Assembly (NCBI GenBank): GCA_963696545.1
Contig: CAVOKQ010000010.1
Coordinates: 1 to 37,533, forward strand
Length of the DNA stretch: 37,533 nucleotides
Direction: 5' to 3'
Origin: RPQJ01 sp963696545
GTDB lineage: Bacteria; Pseudomonadota; Gammaproteobacteria; Steroidobacterales; Steroidobacteraceae
Shown: positions 1-7,927 of the stretch, in pieces
Position numbering within the stretch: the stretch's first letter is position 1
Layout: each line of letters opens with the position of its first letter
The notes under the pieces: generated by a model
The model's database searches: none
Seen by the model: the letters and a program-made list of their open reading frames with translations, nothing else
What the model was told of the DNA's origin: nothing
Translations under genes and position numbers: made by a program

Positions 1-2
1 AA

Positions 3-44
3 ACGGACGACGCGCCGCAGCCGCCGGCCGAGTCTGCTGCCTGA
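3..44 (+). CDS. 3' end of an upstream gene (partial)
   Basis: An open frame enters from the left edge and stops at TGA 42-44. It encodes a short tail rich in acidic residues, Pro and Ala (DDAPQPPAESAA). This looks like the disordered C-terminus of a preceding co-directional gene. Only 13 codons are visible, so neither identity nor coding status can be established. Confidence 0.3.
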   Translation, partial: TDDAPQPPAESAA

Positions 45-70
45 CGACTCCGGCGCGATTCCCTCGTCCG

Positions 71-985
71 ATGAGCCCGATCCGCGTGACACGTGTCCCG
101 TCGCGTGCGACGTGGCTTGCGATGCTGCTGGCGGGCTCGATGTGCGCATCGGTCGCCGCAGCGGCTGAGCGAGTACCAGACGCCGGAGCGGCTCTACGGG
201 CTCGGTACACTGCCTTGCACGAGCGGCTCGAGCACAGCCCGTTCCCGCAGCACGTCTACGTCGAGTCCTTCGAAGGCCCAAGCGCGTCGCGCGGCGACGT
301 TTACGCCGTCGTCGACTACCCGATTGCGACCGTCAGCCAGGCACTGGCGAGCCCGGCAAACTGGTGCGACCTGTTGATCCTGCATCTCAACGTGAAGTAC
401 TGCCATCCCGTAGCGCATGACGGGCGAACTGTGCTCTCGGTCGCGATTGGCAGAAAGAACGAACAGTTGCTCATCAGCACGGCGCGCGTCGAGTTCGACT
501 ACAGCGTCGCGGCGTCGCGGCCGGGTTACCTCGATGTCGATCTCGATGCCAGCGAGGGACCGCTCGGCACCGGAAACTACCGGATCAGCCTCGAAGCGGT
601 GGGATTGGAGAAGCAGCAATCGTTCGTGCACCTGCAGTATTCCTATACGTATGAGTCCGTGGCTCGCGCCGCGATGCGCACGTACCTCGCAACAACGGGC
701 CGCGGCAAGGTGGGCTTCACGCTGATCGGGGATCCGAATGATCCAGATCGGCAATTCATCGGTGGCGTCCGCGGTGCAATTGAGCGCAATACCATGCGCT
801 ATTACCTGGCCATCGACGCGTATCTCAGCACGCTGGCGGTGCCCGCCGCCGGGCGCTTCGAACAGAGCATCGCACGTTGGTTCGATGCCACCGAGCGCTA
901 CCCACGCCAGTTGCACGAAATCGACCGCGATGCTTACCTCGAGATGAAGCGCAGCGAATACCAGCGCCAGCAGACGCTGCAGTAA
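71..985 (+). CDS. Secreted protein of unknown function
   Basis: A 304-residue protein. Residues 1-32 form a typical Sec signal peptide: Arg-containing n-region, hydrophobic WLAMLLAGSMCASVAAAA, and small residues before the likely cut. The mature part is a single region with beta-rich stretches and repeated Tyr/aromatic residues around the middle (residues 180-215) and a helical, charged C-terminus. The weak overall pattern (secreted, about 270 residues, alternating polar and hydrophobic) is compatible with a lipid-binding START/SRPBCC-like fold, but I do not recognise a named family. No clear ribosome binding site precedes the ATG. A perfect 6-bp inverted repeat (986-1000) directly follows the stop. 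It is not coupled to the next gene, which starts about 190 bp downstream. Confidence 0.85.
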   Translation: MSPIRVTRVPSRATWLAMLLAGSMCASVAAAAERVPDAGAALRARYTALHERLEHSPFPQHVYVESFEGPSASRGDVYAVVDYPIATVSQALASPANWCDLLILHLNVKYCHPVAHDGRTVLSVAIGRKNEQLLISTARVEFDYSVAASRPGYLDVDLDASEGPLGTGNYRISLEAVGLEKQQSFVHLQYSYTYESVARAAMRTYLATTGRGKVGFTLIGDPNDPDRQFIGGVRGAIERNTMRYYLAIDAYLSTLAVPAAGRFEQSIARWFDATERYPRQLHEIDRDAYLEMKRSEYQRQQTLQ

Positions 986-1178
986 GCGATCGGCGATCGC
1001 GCAAGTCGGATCAGATGCTCGAAGTACCAGTCGCGCCCGCTCCGATCGAGGAATCTATCGGGACGTAGCAATTTCTGCCGTGGACAGGGCGGCGGCGATA
1101 TGGCGACGATGAGCGGTTACGGACCGGCAGCCTGGTACACAATTGCCGGTCTGCGAAGATCAACCTGGGGAGTGCAAA

Positions 1179-1760
1179 ATGCAGATCATGGACATGCTCG
1201 GGCAGATGGGAGGGATCCAGTCGCTGGCGCGTGAATTCGGCGTCAGCGAGTCGCAGGCGGCGAGCGGCGCCGCCGCGCTGATGCCGGCGATCCTCGGTGG
1301 CTTCAAGAAGCAGACACAAGCGCATCCCAGCGGACTGGAAGGCATCATCGGCATGCTCGGTGGGCTGGGCGGCGGAAGCCTGCTGGACGCTGTACTTGCC
1401 CCCCAGCCAACGAATGTCAGTCCGGGCAACGACATTCTCGGACAGATCTTCGGTTCCCGCGAAGTAAGCCGCACGGTTGCCCAGAATGCCGCCGGTCAGA
1501 CGGGACTTGATCCGACGGTGCTGAAGAAGATGTTGCCCGTGCTGGCGATGCTGGTCGCCGGCTACCTGGCCAAGCAGCACGCCGCATCGGCGGCACCGTC
1601 GGCAGGGGGCGGGCTCGGCGACTTGCTGGCCGGCGTGCTCGGCGGCGGCCAGCCCGCCGGAGGACGCGGCGCACCGGGCCTGGCTTCGATGCTCGATCTC
1701 GATGGCGACGGCAACCCGCTGGACGACATCCTCGGGATGGCCGGGAAGTTGATGAGGTGA
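1179..1760 (+). CDS. DUF937 domain protein
   Basis: A 193-residue protein rich in Gly, Ala, Leu and Met. It opens with MDMLGQMGGIQSLAREFG and continues with a segment in which 'ASGAAALMPAILGGFKKQ' is typical of DUF937 (YidB-like) proteins. These proteins carry glycine-rich segments and a short C-terminal 'LDLDGDGNPLDDILG' Asp-rich loop, which is also present here. The function of the family is unknown. I chose ATG 1179 over an upstream start at 1143 because GGGG lies just upstream and the family starts near MDML. The stop overlaps the GTG of the next gene (GTGA at 1757-1760), so the two are probably translationally coupled. Confidence 0.85.
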   Translation: MQIMDMLGQMGGIQSLAREFGVSESQAASGAAALMPAILGGFKKQTQAHPSGLEGIIGMLGGLGGGSLLDAVLAPQPTNVSPGNDILGQIFGSREVSRTVAQNAAGQTGLDPTVLKKMLPVLAMLVAGYLAKQHAASAAPSAGGGLGDLLAGVLGGGQPAGGRGAPGLASMLDLDGDGNPLDDILGMAGKLMR

Positions 1761-2578
1761 CCACACGCACAACAGACGACGATTACCGGTCACCGTATTG
1801 GCACTCGCGCTCATGGCTGGCGGCGCTCGTCCTGTGTGCGGCGCATGCCGCAGGCGCGGAGGAGGGCACCGACGGCCAGTCCCTCGAGCAGGCCGCCAGC
1901 GACCCGACGGCGTCGCTGATGTCGGTCTCGGTACAGGACATATATGCAGGTGCCTACCACCGGCTCGATGATGAAACCGGCAACACCATCCTGCTGCGCT
2001 CGTCGGTGCCGTTCACGACCGGCAGCCTCGAGCACATCGCGCGGGTGACGCTGCCCATCCTGACCGACAGCCCCTCCGGCGAGAGCGGCCTCAGCGACCT
2101 CGTGCTGTTCGATCTCATCAAGTTCGAGAAGTCCTGGGGACGCTGGGGCATCGGGCCCGTGCTGCTCGCGCCGACCGCCACGGATGACGCGATCGGTTCA
2201 GGCAAGTGGGCCATTGGTCCGGCAGTCGGCTTCGTAGCGCGCAGCAACCAGCTGATGTGGGGCCTGTTCAACCAGAACCTCTTTTCCTTCGCGGGCGACA
2301 GCGACCGGGAGGACGTCAACGTCAGCATCCTCCAGCCCATCGTCAATTATTCGCTGCCGGACAAGTGGTCCATCGGCACGTCGGAGATGAACATCACTTA
2401 CGACTGGGACCGGGACGCATGGACTTTACTGCCGCTGGGCGTGAAGCTGGCCAAGCTGGTGAAGTTCGGCAAGCTGCCGGTGCAGTTCGCCGGCGGCTAT
2501 GAGTACAACTTCGCGGACGACTACGTGGCCCCGAAATGGACGGTGAACCTGACCGTCAAGTTCCTGTTTCCTATCTGA
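1757..2578 (+). CDS. Outer-membrane beta-barrel / transporter-like protein
   Basis: A 273-residue protein starting at GTG 1757, which overlaps the stop of the DUF937 gene. A signal peptide is visible at residues 18-34 (hydrophobic LAALVLCAAHAAGA), preceded by an unusually long polar n-region. The mature protein alternates polar and aromatic residues, with many short beta strands (for example WAIGPAVGFVAR and LPVQFAGGYEYNF). It ends in a beta strand terminating in Phe-Pro-Ile, similar to a BamA-recognised barrel end. The layout resembles the phenol-degradation MetA-like (SphA) barrel group that is often annotated 'transporter', for which no substrate is firmly known. The family assignment is by overall appearance only. 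Location in the outer membrane is more certain than function. Confidence 0.75.
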   Translation: MTTRTTDDDYRSPYWHSRSWLAALVLCAAHAAGAEEGTDGQSLEQAASDPTASLMSVSVQDIYAGAYHRLDDETGNTILLRSSVPFTTGSLEHIARVTLPILTDSPSGESGLSDLVLFDLIKFEKSWGRWGIGPVLLAPTATDDAIGSGKWAIGPAVGFVARSNQLMWGLFNQNLFSFAGDSDREDVNVSILQPIVNYSLPDKWSIGTSEMNITYDWDRDAWTLLPLGVKLAKLVKFGKLPVQFAGGYEYNFADDYVAPKWTVNLTVKFLFPI

Positions 2579-2621
2579 ACGAGCGAGTCTTCACCTGCGC
2601 ACCACGCTGATCGCTGTCCCA

Positions 2622-3200
2622 ATGCTGCTGCTGACACTCGCCGTCGGCCGCGCTGATGTCCCAACGGCCGAGCAGGACTGCCGAAATCGAAACTCCGCAG
2701 TTTGCGAGACCGCCGGTGTTGAGTTCCTGGTCGATGGACCCTGCCCAGCCACGGCGCGGACCGTGCGCCCGCAGGGCTTGGAACGCTGCGACCAATTGGC
2801 GCCGCAAGTCACGCAAGAGTCGATCCCGACGCCAGCGGGAAATGTGGTGGCCCGGCCCGACCTGGTGCTGGTGGGCGCATTGCTGGCCGTCGGCGTCGCA
2901 GCCTGGGCGTTCCGCCGGCGCCACAGGAAGCGCAATGCTGACGACTCAACCCGCAGCGCAGGCCGGTCGGTCATGCAGAGCGTCGCCGCGGCAATGATCG
3001 CCGTGCTGGTCGCCTGGAAGTCAGCGGGCGCGGCCTTCAATCACACATTCGGAAGCTTCGACAATCACGACACGGCTGCCCCACTGCTGATTGCCGCGCC
3101 CGTGGCATTCGTAGTGTTCGTCCTGGTCGCGTTGCTCGCGTTCGCAGCCAGCAAGCAAGTTCTGCGGGTGCTGGGCAGGGCATTCGGCGACAGGCGGTGA
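2622..3200 (+). CDS. Hypothetical membrane protein
   Basis: A protein of 192 residues from ATG 2622. In-frame codons upstream (CTG at 2595, then RTTLIAVP) would complete a much better signal peptide ending near VGRA, so the true start may be a rare CTG. After a Cys-containing extracytoplasmic region there are three predicted membrane segments: roughly residues 80-97 (DLVLVGALLAVGVAAWAF), 117-132 (SVAAAMIAVLVAWKSA) and 155-180 (LLIAAPVAFVVFVLVALLAFAA). Four cysteines lie in the first 60 residues and could form disulphides. No family is recognised. It follows the barrel gene by 43 bp and may share its transcript. Confidence 0.6.
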   Translation: MLLLTLAVGRADVPTAEQDCRNRNSAVCETAGVEFLVDGPCPATARTVRPQGLERCDQLAPQVTQESIPTPAGNVVARPDLVLVGALLAVGVAAWAFRRRHRKRNADDSTRSAGRSVMQSVAAAMIAVLVAWKSAGAAFNHTFGSFDNHDTAAPLLIAAPVAFVVFVLVALLAFAASKQVLRVLGRAFGDRR

Positions 3201-3212
3201 CGCCGGGCCGCT

Positions 3213-3887
3213 TCAGCGTCCGCGGCTGTCGGCGCTCTCGGTGGGATCCGACATGAACGCCGCGGTCGCGGCGGTACCGACCTGGTCGACCAGCGCCGGC
3301 AACAGGCCGGGTACGCTCCCCACCAGGCGCCGGGCGCCGTTGAAACGGCGCTGCCAGTAGCGCGAGTCGATCATCGAGACCTCGACCCGCTCGCCCGTGC
3401 GCGGCGCGTGAATGAACTGGTTGTTGCCGATATAGATGCCGACGTGCGAGAACGCGAAGCGCCGCGTATTGAAGAACACCAGGTCGCCCGGCTGCAGTGT
3501 GACGACCGGGATCTTCTGGCCAACCGCGCTCAGGGACTTCGCGGTGCGGGGCAGGGTGACTCCGGTCACCTGCCGGTAGACGTACTGTACGAGTCCGCTG
3601 CAATCGAAGCCCGTGGCGGGCTCGGCGCCTCCGAAACGATACATCGTGCCCACCATCTGCATCGCGTAAGAAGCGACCTGCTCGGCAGCTTGCATCGTCT
3701 GGGTCGCGAAGTCGGCCGGCGTGGCTTCGATGAAGCCCGCGTCACCCTGCACACCGCTGTCGAAGCTTGGAGTTGCCGCCGCGTCGGCAGGTTCCGACTG
3801 CTGGGCATGTGCTGTCGGTGACACCAGCGCCGCCAGGACCAGGCCGGCGGCAAAATAGCGTACACGGAGGGAAGCGGAAGGCAGCAC
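3213..3887 (-). CDS. NlpC/P60 family peptidoglycan endopeptidase
   Basis: A secreted cysteine peptidase that cleaves peptide stems of murein. From GTG 3887 the product has 224 residues and a clean signal peptide (LRVRYFAAGLVLAALVSPTAHA). The catalytic triad is visible: Cys in FDCSGLVQY (about residue 96), His in FSHVGIYIG (about 148) and a second His in FIHAP (about 160). LQPGDLVFF and LPRTAKSL are classic for the family. The open frame extends to ATG 3974 with about 29 extra residues containing three Cys. I prefer 3887 because the signal peptide then begins normally, although neither start has a good ribosome binding site. The C-terminal tail after RRLVGS is Ala-rich and not part of the fold. 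The gene diverges from the oxidoreductase at 4019. Confidence 0.9.
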   Translation of the reverse strand: MLPSASLRVRYFAAGLVLAALVSPTAHAQQSEPADAAATPSFDSGVQGDAGFIEATPADFATQTMQAAEQVASYAMQMVGTMYRFGGAEPATGFDCSGLVQYVYRQVTGVTLPRTAKSLSAVGQKIPVVTLQPGDLVFFNTRRFAFSHVGIYIGNNQFIHAPRTGERVEVSMIDSRYWQRRFNGARRLVGSVPGLLPALVDQVGTAATAAFMSDPTESADSRGR

Positions 3888-4018
3888 GGGGGCGAAGACT
3901 ATTGAGTTGCCGCAGCCAAGGCAACCGTTTCCGTTCACATTTCTCGAAGGGGTAGCGTATCTTCGGCAACTCATTCACGAAATGACCATCACCTCGGTCG
4001 CATTCCGGGAGACGCCGC

Positions 4019-5026
4019 ATGACCGCACTCGTCAATCACCAGTTCAAGCTCGCCCGGCGCCCGGTCGGCATGGTCCAGCGCAGTGATTTCGACTACTCGC
4101 ACGCGCCGGTCGTCGAGCCAGGCGAGGGCGAGGTACTGGTCAAGATCCTTTACATCTCGCTCGATCCCGCGATGCGCGGGTGGATGAACGAGGGCAAGTC
4201 CTACGTGCCGCCGGTCGGCATCGGCGAAGTCATGCGCGCCGGCGCCGTGGGGCGCGTGATCACGTCGAGTGACCCGGACTTCGCGGTTGGCGATCACGTC
4301 CTCGGCATCCTCGGCGTGCAGGAATACGCCGTCGCGAAAGGCAAGCTGCTCCGGAAGGTGGACCCGCGGCTGGTCCCGCTACCCGTGTACCTCGGCACGC
4401 TCGGCATGCCGGGCATGACTGCGTACTTCGGCCTGCTTGACGTCGGCAAGCCGAAGGCGGGCGACACGGTGGTCGTCTCGGGAGCGGCCGGCGCCGTGGG
4501 GCAGGTGGTCGGCCAGATCGCGAAGATCAAGGGCTGTCGCGCGATTGGCATCGCGGGCGGCAAGGACAAGTGCGACTACCTGCGCTCGATCGGCTTCGAC
4601 GCCGCGATCGACTACAAGCACGAGGACGTGAAGTCCGCTCTGAAAGAGCACTGCCCGAACGGCGTCGACGTGTACTTCGACAACGTCGGCGGGGAAATCC
4701 TCGATGCCGTGCTGACCCGGCTCGCCATGCACGCGCGCATCGTGATCTGCGGCGCGATCTCGCAATACAACGAAGCGAAGATGAAGGGCCCGAGCAACTA
4801 CATGTCGCTGCTCGTCAACCGTGCGTCGATGACGGGCATGGTGGTGTTCGACTACACCAGCCGCTATGGCGAGGCCGCGCGGGAGATGGCCGGCTGGTTG
4901 GCGACCGGGCAGTTGAAGACACGCGAGGACATCGTCGAGGGGCTGGAGACTTTCCCGGACACGCTGCTGAAGCTGTTCAAGGGGGAGAACACCGGCAAGC
5001 TCGTGCTGAAGGTCGCCGACGCCTAG
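4019..5026 (+). CDS. NADP-dependent oxidoreductase (MDR superfamily, zinc-independent)
   Basis: A 335-residue enzyme of the medium-chain dehydrogenase/reductase superfamily, in the leukotriene B4 dehydrogenase / CurA / YncB branch. These enzymes reduce the double bond of alpha,beta-unsaturated carbonyls with NADPH. The N-terminal catalytic domain includes LYISLDPAMRGWM, a hallmark of this branch. The Rossmann nucleotide-binding site is AAGAVGQVVGQIAK near residue 158. The later YFDNVGGEILD and GAISQYN segments are also family signatures. The zinc ligands of true alcohol dehydrogenases are absent. The length equals that of the family. It is transcribed alone, divergently from the NlpC/P60 gene. 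A likely role is detoxification of reactive enones, but the substrate is unknown. Confidence 0.92.
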   Translation: MTALVNHQFKLARRPVGMVQRSDFDYSHAPVVEPGEGEVLVKILYISLDPAMRGWMNEGKSYVPPVGIGEVMRAGAVGRVITSSDPDFAVGDHVLGILGVQEYAVAKGKLLRKVDPRLVPLPVYLGTLGMPGMTAYFGLLDVGKPKAGDTVVVSGAAGAVGQVVGQIAKIKGCRAIGIAGGKDKCDYLRSIGFDAAIDYKHEDVKSALKEHCPNGVDVYFDNVGGEILDAVLTRLAMHARIVICGAISQYNEAKMKGPSNYMSLLVNRASMTGMVVFDYTSRYGEAAREMAGWLATGQLKTREDIVEGLETFPDTLLKLFKGENTGKLVLKVADA

Positions 5027-5170
5027 TGCCGGACCTGCACGATGTCCGCGGCCAGCCAGCCTGCAGCGGACGCGCCTCTTGGCTTCCCCGCGCCATTCGC
5101 CTACCGTGCACACCGAGTCCGGAATTCTCCGGCCCTTGATTCACCCACTCACGAGGTCGAAAGTACCCCG

Positions 5171-5560
5171 ATGGCAAAAGCCAAGAAGTCCGCCCGCAAG
5201 CCTGCGAAGAAGCCCGCCCGGAAGGCTGCCCCGAAGGCCCCTCAATCAATCAAGAGCGTGCTCACGAAGTCCGCACTGGTCGCTCACCTGGCGGGCACCA
5301 CGGGCGCCGCTGTGAAGGACGTGCGCGCTGTGCTCGCGGCACTCGAAGCCACGATCCACTCCGCGATCGGCAAGAAGGGGGCCCGCGTGTTCGTGCTGCC
5401 GGGCCTGCTGAAGATTACCGTCACCAACGTTGCGGCGAAGCCCGCGCGCAAGGGAGTCAATCCCTTCACCGGCGAGCCTACGACGTTCAAGGCCAAGCCT
5501 GCGACGGTCAAGGTGAAGGTGCGTCCGATGAAGAAACTGAAAGACGCCGCGACCGCCTGA
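5171..5560 (+). CDS. HU-family DNA-binding protein with basic N-terminal tail
   Basis: A 129-residue nucleoid protein. Residues 1-27 are a Lys/Ala/Pro tail (repeats of KKPARK type), reminiscent of histone H1. An HU/IHF-type domain follows: a helical dimerisation half (LTKSALVAHLAGTTG..VKDVRAVLAALE), then the beta arms with GLLKITVTNVAAKPARKGVNPFTGEPTTFKAKP, where the NPFTGE region matches the DNA-contacting arm. The open frame extends upstream to 5042, but ATG 5171 is chosen because the basic tail begins there. Such fusions are common in environmental beta- and gammaproteobacteria. A hairpin downstream (5577-5611) probably ends the transcript. Confidence 0.9.
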   Translation: MAKAKKSARKPAKKPARKAAPKAPQSIKSVLTKSALVAHLAGTTGAAVKDVRAVLAALEATIHSAIGKKGARVFVLPGLLKITVTNVAAKPARKGVNPFTGEPTTFKAKPATVKVKVRPMKKLKDAATA

Positions 5561-5576
5561 CGCCGCTCGCTGCCCC

Positions 5577-5611
5577 GGGACAGGGCGATACAGCCGTGTC
5601 GCCCTGTTCCC
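5577..5611 (+). terminator. Hairpin after the HU gene
   Basis: An 8-bp perfect stem (CAGGGCGA paired with TCGCCCTG) is extended by GGGA/TCCC across a one-base bulge, with a 10-base loop. It starts 16 bp after the HU stop. There is no T-run, so it may be a rho-dependent or mRNA-stabilising stem rather than a strict intrinsic terminator. Confidence 0.5.
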
Positions 5612-5728
5612 GTCGCGTAACCGCAGCACCCGATCTTGAATCCGCTGCTCCCGCCGCTGCGATTGATTGCTGGAAGGCACTCGATTCAAACCTGGCCCGC
5701 GTCAAACTGCAGCGGAGGAGGGAGATCC

Positions 5729-6070
5729 ATGAACCGGCGTACGGCTGTCGCTTCGATCATCGCCGCCACCTGGGCACTCAGCGCATGCGGGGTGAACTCC
5801 CCTGACGCCGCCAGAGTCGGTGCGAGCCACGACGCTCCCCGGGTGCTCGTCGATCTGCAATCACTGCCGGAAGGGCATCCGCCGGTGCCAGGCTTCGACT
5901 CGCTGCCGACGCTGCCAGAGGGGCACCCGCCGGTACCGGGCTACAGCTCTTCGCCCGCGCTGCCCGAAGGCCATCCCCGCTGCCCGGCGCGCGGGTCACT
6001 CGATGCACCACCGTCCGACGCGGGAATGGACGAGGCGTTGCAAAGCCCGTCGGAGTTGATCAGCACCTAG
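5729..6070 (+). CDS. Lipoprotein with LPEGHP repeats
   Basis: A 113-residue lipoprotein. The lipobox LSAC places the acylated Cys at residue 20, after a short signal. The mature part is short and contains three tandem copies of a 16-residue unit beginning LPEGHPPVPG (residues 46, 62 and 78). The third copy is changed to LPEGHPRCP and introduces the only other Cys. A strong GGAGGAGGG ribosome site fixes ATG 5729 rather than the earlier in-frame ATG. The rest is low-complexity. Proteins with such repeated Pro-Glu-Gly-His-Pro motifs occur in proteobacterial envelopes; their function is not known to me. The gene converges with the HAD gene and overlaps its stop by four bases. Confidence 0.7.
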   Translation: MNRRTAVASIIAATWALSACGVNSPDAARVGASHDAPRVLVDLQSLPEGHPPVPGFDSLPTLPEGHPPVPGYSSSPALPEGHPRCPARGSLDAPPSDAGMDEALQSPSELIST

Positions 6071-6855
6071 ACCGGCTCACCGCACTTTTGCCGCCACCAG
6101 GCCTCGAGGTCCCGTAGCCCAACCCTCTCCGGTGAGCCGTTCCGCATGCGCAGCGCCGGTTGCCACCCTTGTCGCTGGTGAAGACCCGGCCCGACGGCCA
6201 GTGCCCCTTCGACGTGCGTGTCCGCGAAGTAGACGCTGCGTGCCACGATGACGGGCACACCGGCTGCGCTCGCCGCTGCCGCGCCATCCGGCGAGTCTTC
6301 GATTGCGAGCGCCTGCTGCGGGCTCAAGCCCAGCGCCGCAACTGCACGCGCATAGACCTGCGGATCTGGCTTCTTGCGCTCGACATCTTCGCCGCACACG
6401 ACGACCGCAAACCACTCGCGCCAGTGCGCACCGAGATGCACCGAGAGCAGCGCCTCGACATTGGCCCAACTCGTCGTCGTCGTGATGCCCATGGCCAGCC
6501 CGTGCTCGCGACACTCCCGCATCAGCGCCATGACACCTTGCCGCAGCGCAATGGCCCCGTCGCGCACCAGTTCGGCGTAGTACCCGTTCTTCTTAGCGTG
6601 AATTGCCCGCGCCAGCGCCGTGCGCTCGTCGGGGCTCGCGGGCGCGTCCGCCCGATCCGCCATGTCGTGCATGAGCCGCTCGAAGCCGCCGCTGACGCGC
6701 AGCAGCTCGCCGTAGTGGCGATCATCCCAGCGCCACGGCAGGCCGCAGCTCTCGAAAGCGTGGTTGAACGCCACGCGATGGCCATCGCGCTCGGTTTCCG
6801 CGAGCGTGCCATCGACGTCCCAAAGCAGTGCCGCCAGCCGGTCAGAGGAGCTCAC
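6067..6855 (-). CDS. HAD-family phosphatase, CbbY-like
   Basis: A 262-residue haloacid-dehalogenase hydrolase. Motif I is LLWDVDGTLAETERDGHR, with nucleophile Asp13 and acid/base Asp15. The ETERDGHR extension is characteristic of CbbY-type sugar-phosphate phosphatases (the Calvin-cycle CbbY removes xylulose-1,5-bisphosphate). Motif II is the Thr cluster in GITTTTS, motif III is the Lys in ERKKPDP and motif IV is IEDSPDGAAAA. The cap domain lies between residues 20 and 95. No Rubisco genes are in view, so this is probably a general metabolite-repair phosphatase. It is transcribed leftward, and its start lies only 44 bp from the first dif-like site. Confidence 0.9.
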   Translation of the reverse strand: MSSSDRLAALLWDVDGTLAETERDGHRVAFNHAFESCGLPWRWDDRHYGELLRVSGGFERLMHDMADRADAPASPDERTALARAIHAKKNGYYAELVRDGAIALRQGVMALMRECREHGLAMGITTTTSWANVEALLSVHLGAHWREWFAVVVCGEDVERKKPDPQVYARAVAALGLSPQQALAIEDSPDGAAAASAAGVPVIVARSVYFADTHVEGALAVGPGLHQRQGWQPALRMRNGSPERVGLRDLEAWWRQKCGEPV

Positions 6856-6898
6856 GATGGTTCCACCCGCACGCGGGGTGCCATTCCTGGGGCATGGG

Positions 6899-6926
6899 AG
6901 TACGCATAATGTATAGCAAGCATTAA
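6899..6926 (+). other. dif-like half site 1 (XerC arm plus central region)
   Basis: Aligned on the E. coli dif site, the left arm AGTACGCATAA matches 9 of 11 positions of the XerC arm and the centre TGTATA matches 6 of 6. The right arm beginning GCAAGCATT matches only 3 of 11 positions of the XerD arm. A site with a good XerC arm and a foreign XerD arm is what remains on the left of an element integrated at dif. Confidence 0.7.
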
Positions 6927-7149
6927 TTATTGATCGCGAATTGCGCTCAGAGAATCAACAACTTACATTAGCTGCGGCAAGGTGCAGATTGTCGCGACGG
7001 TCTGCAGTCGGCCAGAAGCAGACCATGCTTGAGTTGAGGCCGCGGACCAATCTGATTGGCCTCGCGTTGCTCAATAGGCGTGGCGCTGTTCACCTTAGCT
7101 CTGGCGCCAGCCGGCGCGCTGCTGGAACCAACGAGTGGAGGCAGAGAAC

Positions 7150-7590
7150 GTGAATGCTGTCGAGACAATGAATATCGCGGTGGTCCGGGAGTACTTCGAC
7201 GCATGCAATACCGGAGACATCGAGGACCTGATGCGCACGATGACGCCAGACGTCGCGCATTACTTCCTGCCTACAACATTTCCACCAATCCGGGGCGCGG
7301 AACACCTGGCCCGATTCTGGCGCAAGTACAAGGAGACTCTGAATCCCGCATGGAAGGTCGAGCGCATCATCGCATCAGGCGACGACGTCGTGAACGAGTG
7401 GAGTTGTGCCTGGAGTCCCCCGGGCAGTTCCAGGAGATTCATGAACAGAGGAACCGAGTGGTACGTGATGCGGGACGGAAGAATCGCGGAGGTACGGGCC
7501 TATTTCATTGCGTCTCCCGACTCTAGCGTCGAACTGAGCGAATTCCCTTACGCAGAGCGCGGATACTTGCTGTTACCAGACAGCGATTGA
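7150..7590 (+). CDS. NTF2-like (SnoaL-type) protein
   Basis: A 146-residue protein of the nuclear-transport-factor-2 fold. The opening IAVVREYFDACNTGDIEDLMRTMTPDVAHYFLP is the usual helix-helix-strand start, and the closing EWYVMRDGRIAEVRAYF is the standard final hairpin. These cone-shaped proteins act as small-molecule isomerases or cyclases or as binding proteins; no catalytic residues allow a choice here. GTG 7150 is selected because GGAGG at 7137-7141 lies 8 bases upstream, better than the in-frame GTG at 7135. The gene is the only one in a segment bounded by two dif-like sites (6899 and 7706). The 240 bp before it look less GC-rich than the chromosome around it, which fits transfer as cargo. 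Confidence 0.85.
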   Translation: MNAVETMNIAVVREYFDACNTGDIEDLMRTMTPDVAHYFLPTTFPPIRGAEHLARFWRKYKETLNPAWKVERIIASGDDVVNEWSCAWSPPGSSRRFMNRGTEWYVMRDGRIAEVRAYFIASPDSSVELSEFPYAERGYLLLPDSD

Positions 7591-7705
7591 TCCAACGCAT
7601 GGTTCCGTGCGCAGCCGCTATGGCAGGCCATTTTTCCCTATTCGGGCCCGGAGAAGGAGACTGTGCCGCTCGAAGCCGCGGGCCCGAGGGCCAGCTCGGA
7701 TTCGA

Positions 7706-7733
7706 GATTCGCATAATGTATACCTTGGGCATA
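7706..7733 (+). other. dif-like half site 2 (XerC arm plus central region)
   Basis: The left arm GATTCGCATAA matches 9 of 11 positions of the E. coli XerC arm and the centre TGTATA matches 6 of 6. The right arm CCTTGGGCATA matches only 3 of 11 positions of the XerD arm. It differs from the right arm of site 1, so the two sites are not simple copies. It separates the NTF2-like segment from the HTH-protein segment. Confidence 0.7.
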
Positions 7734-7927
7734 ACGCCCTCCTTGTAGCAAAGAAAGCAACAGACACGCCAGCTTTGGCGCGGGAAGGTTTGGCAGGGAG
7801 AGGGCTTGCCCCACGGTCGACGGCGGCCGCAACGACCGGCCAAGCACGCCGCACGCACGCCTGCCGCCACAGGTCGATCGGGCTCATACGCCGCCCGGCT
7901 CGATGCGGGGAAATCCCTCGGGGATTC

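Noticed and set aside
194..916. Long minus-strand frame antisense to the first gene
   Set aside because: It mirrors the codon structure of a convincing plus-strand gene with a signal peptide, and it is rich in Arg and Ala without a recognisable fold. High GC makes long antisense frames common.
1011..1814. 267-codon minus-strand frame over the DUF937 gene
   Set aside because: The plus-strand DUF937 product is clearly real, while this frame has no motif or ribosome site.
6941..7153. 70-codon frame upstream of the NTF2-like gene
   Set aside because: It has no ribosome site or conserved feature and lies in what is probably the element's leader.
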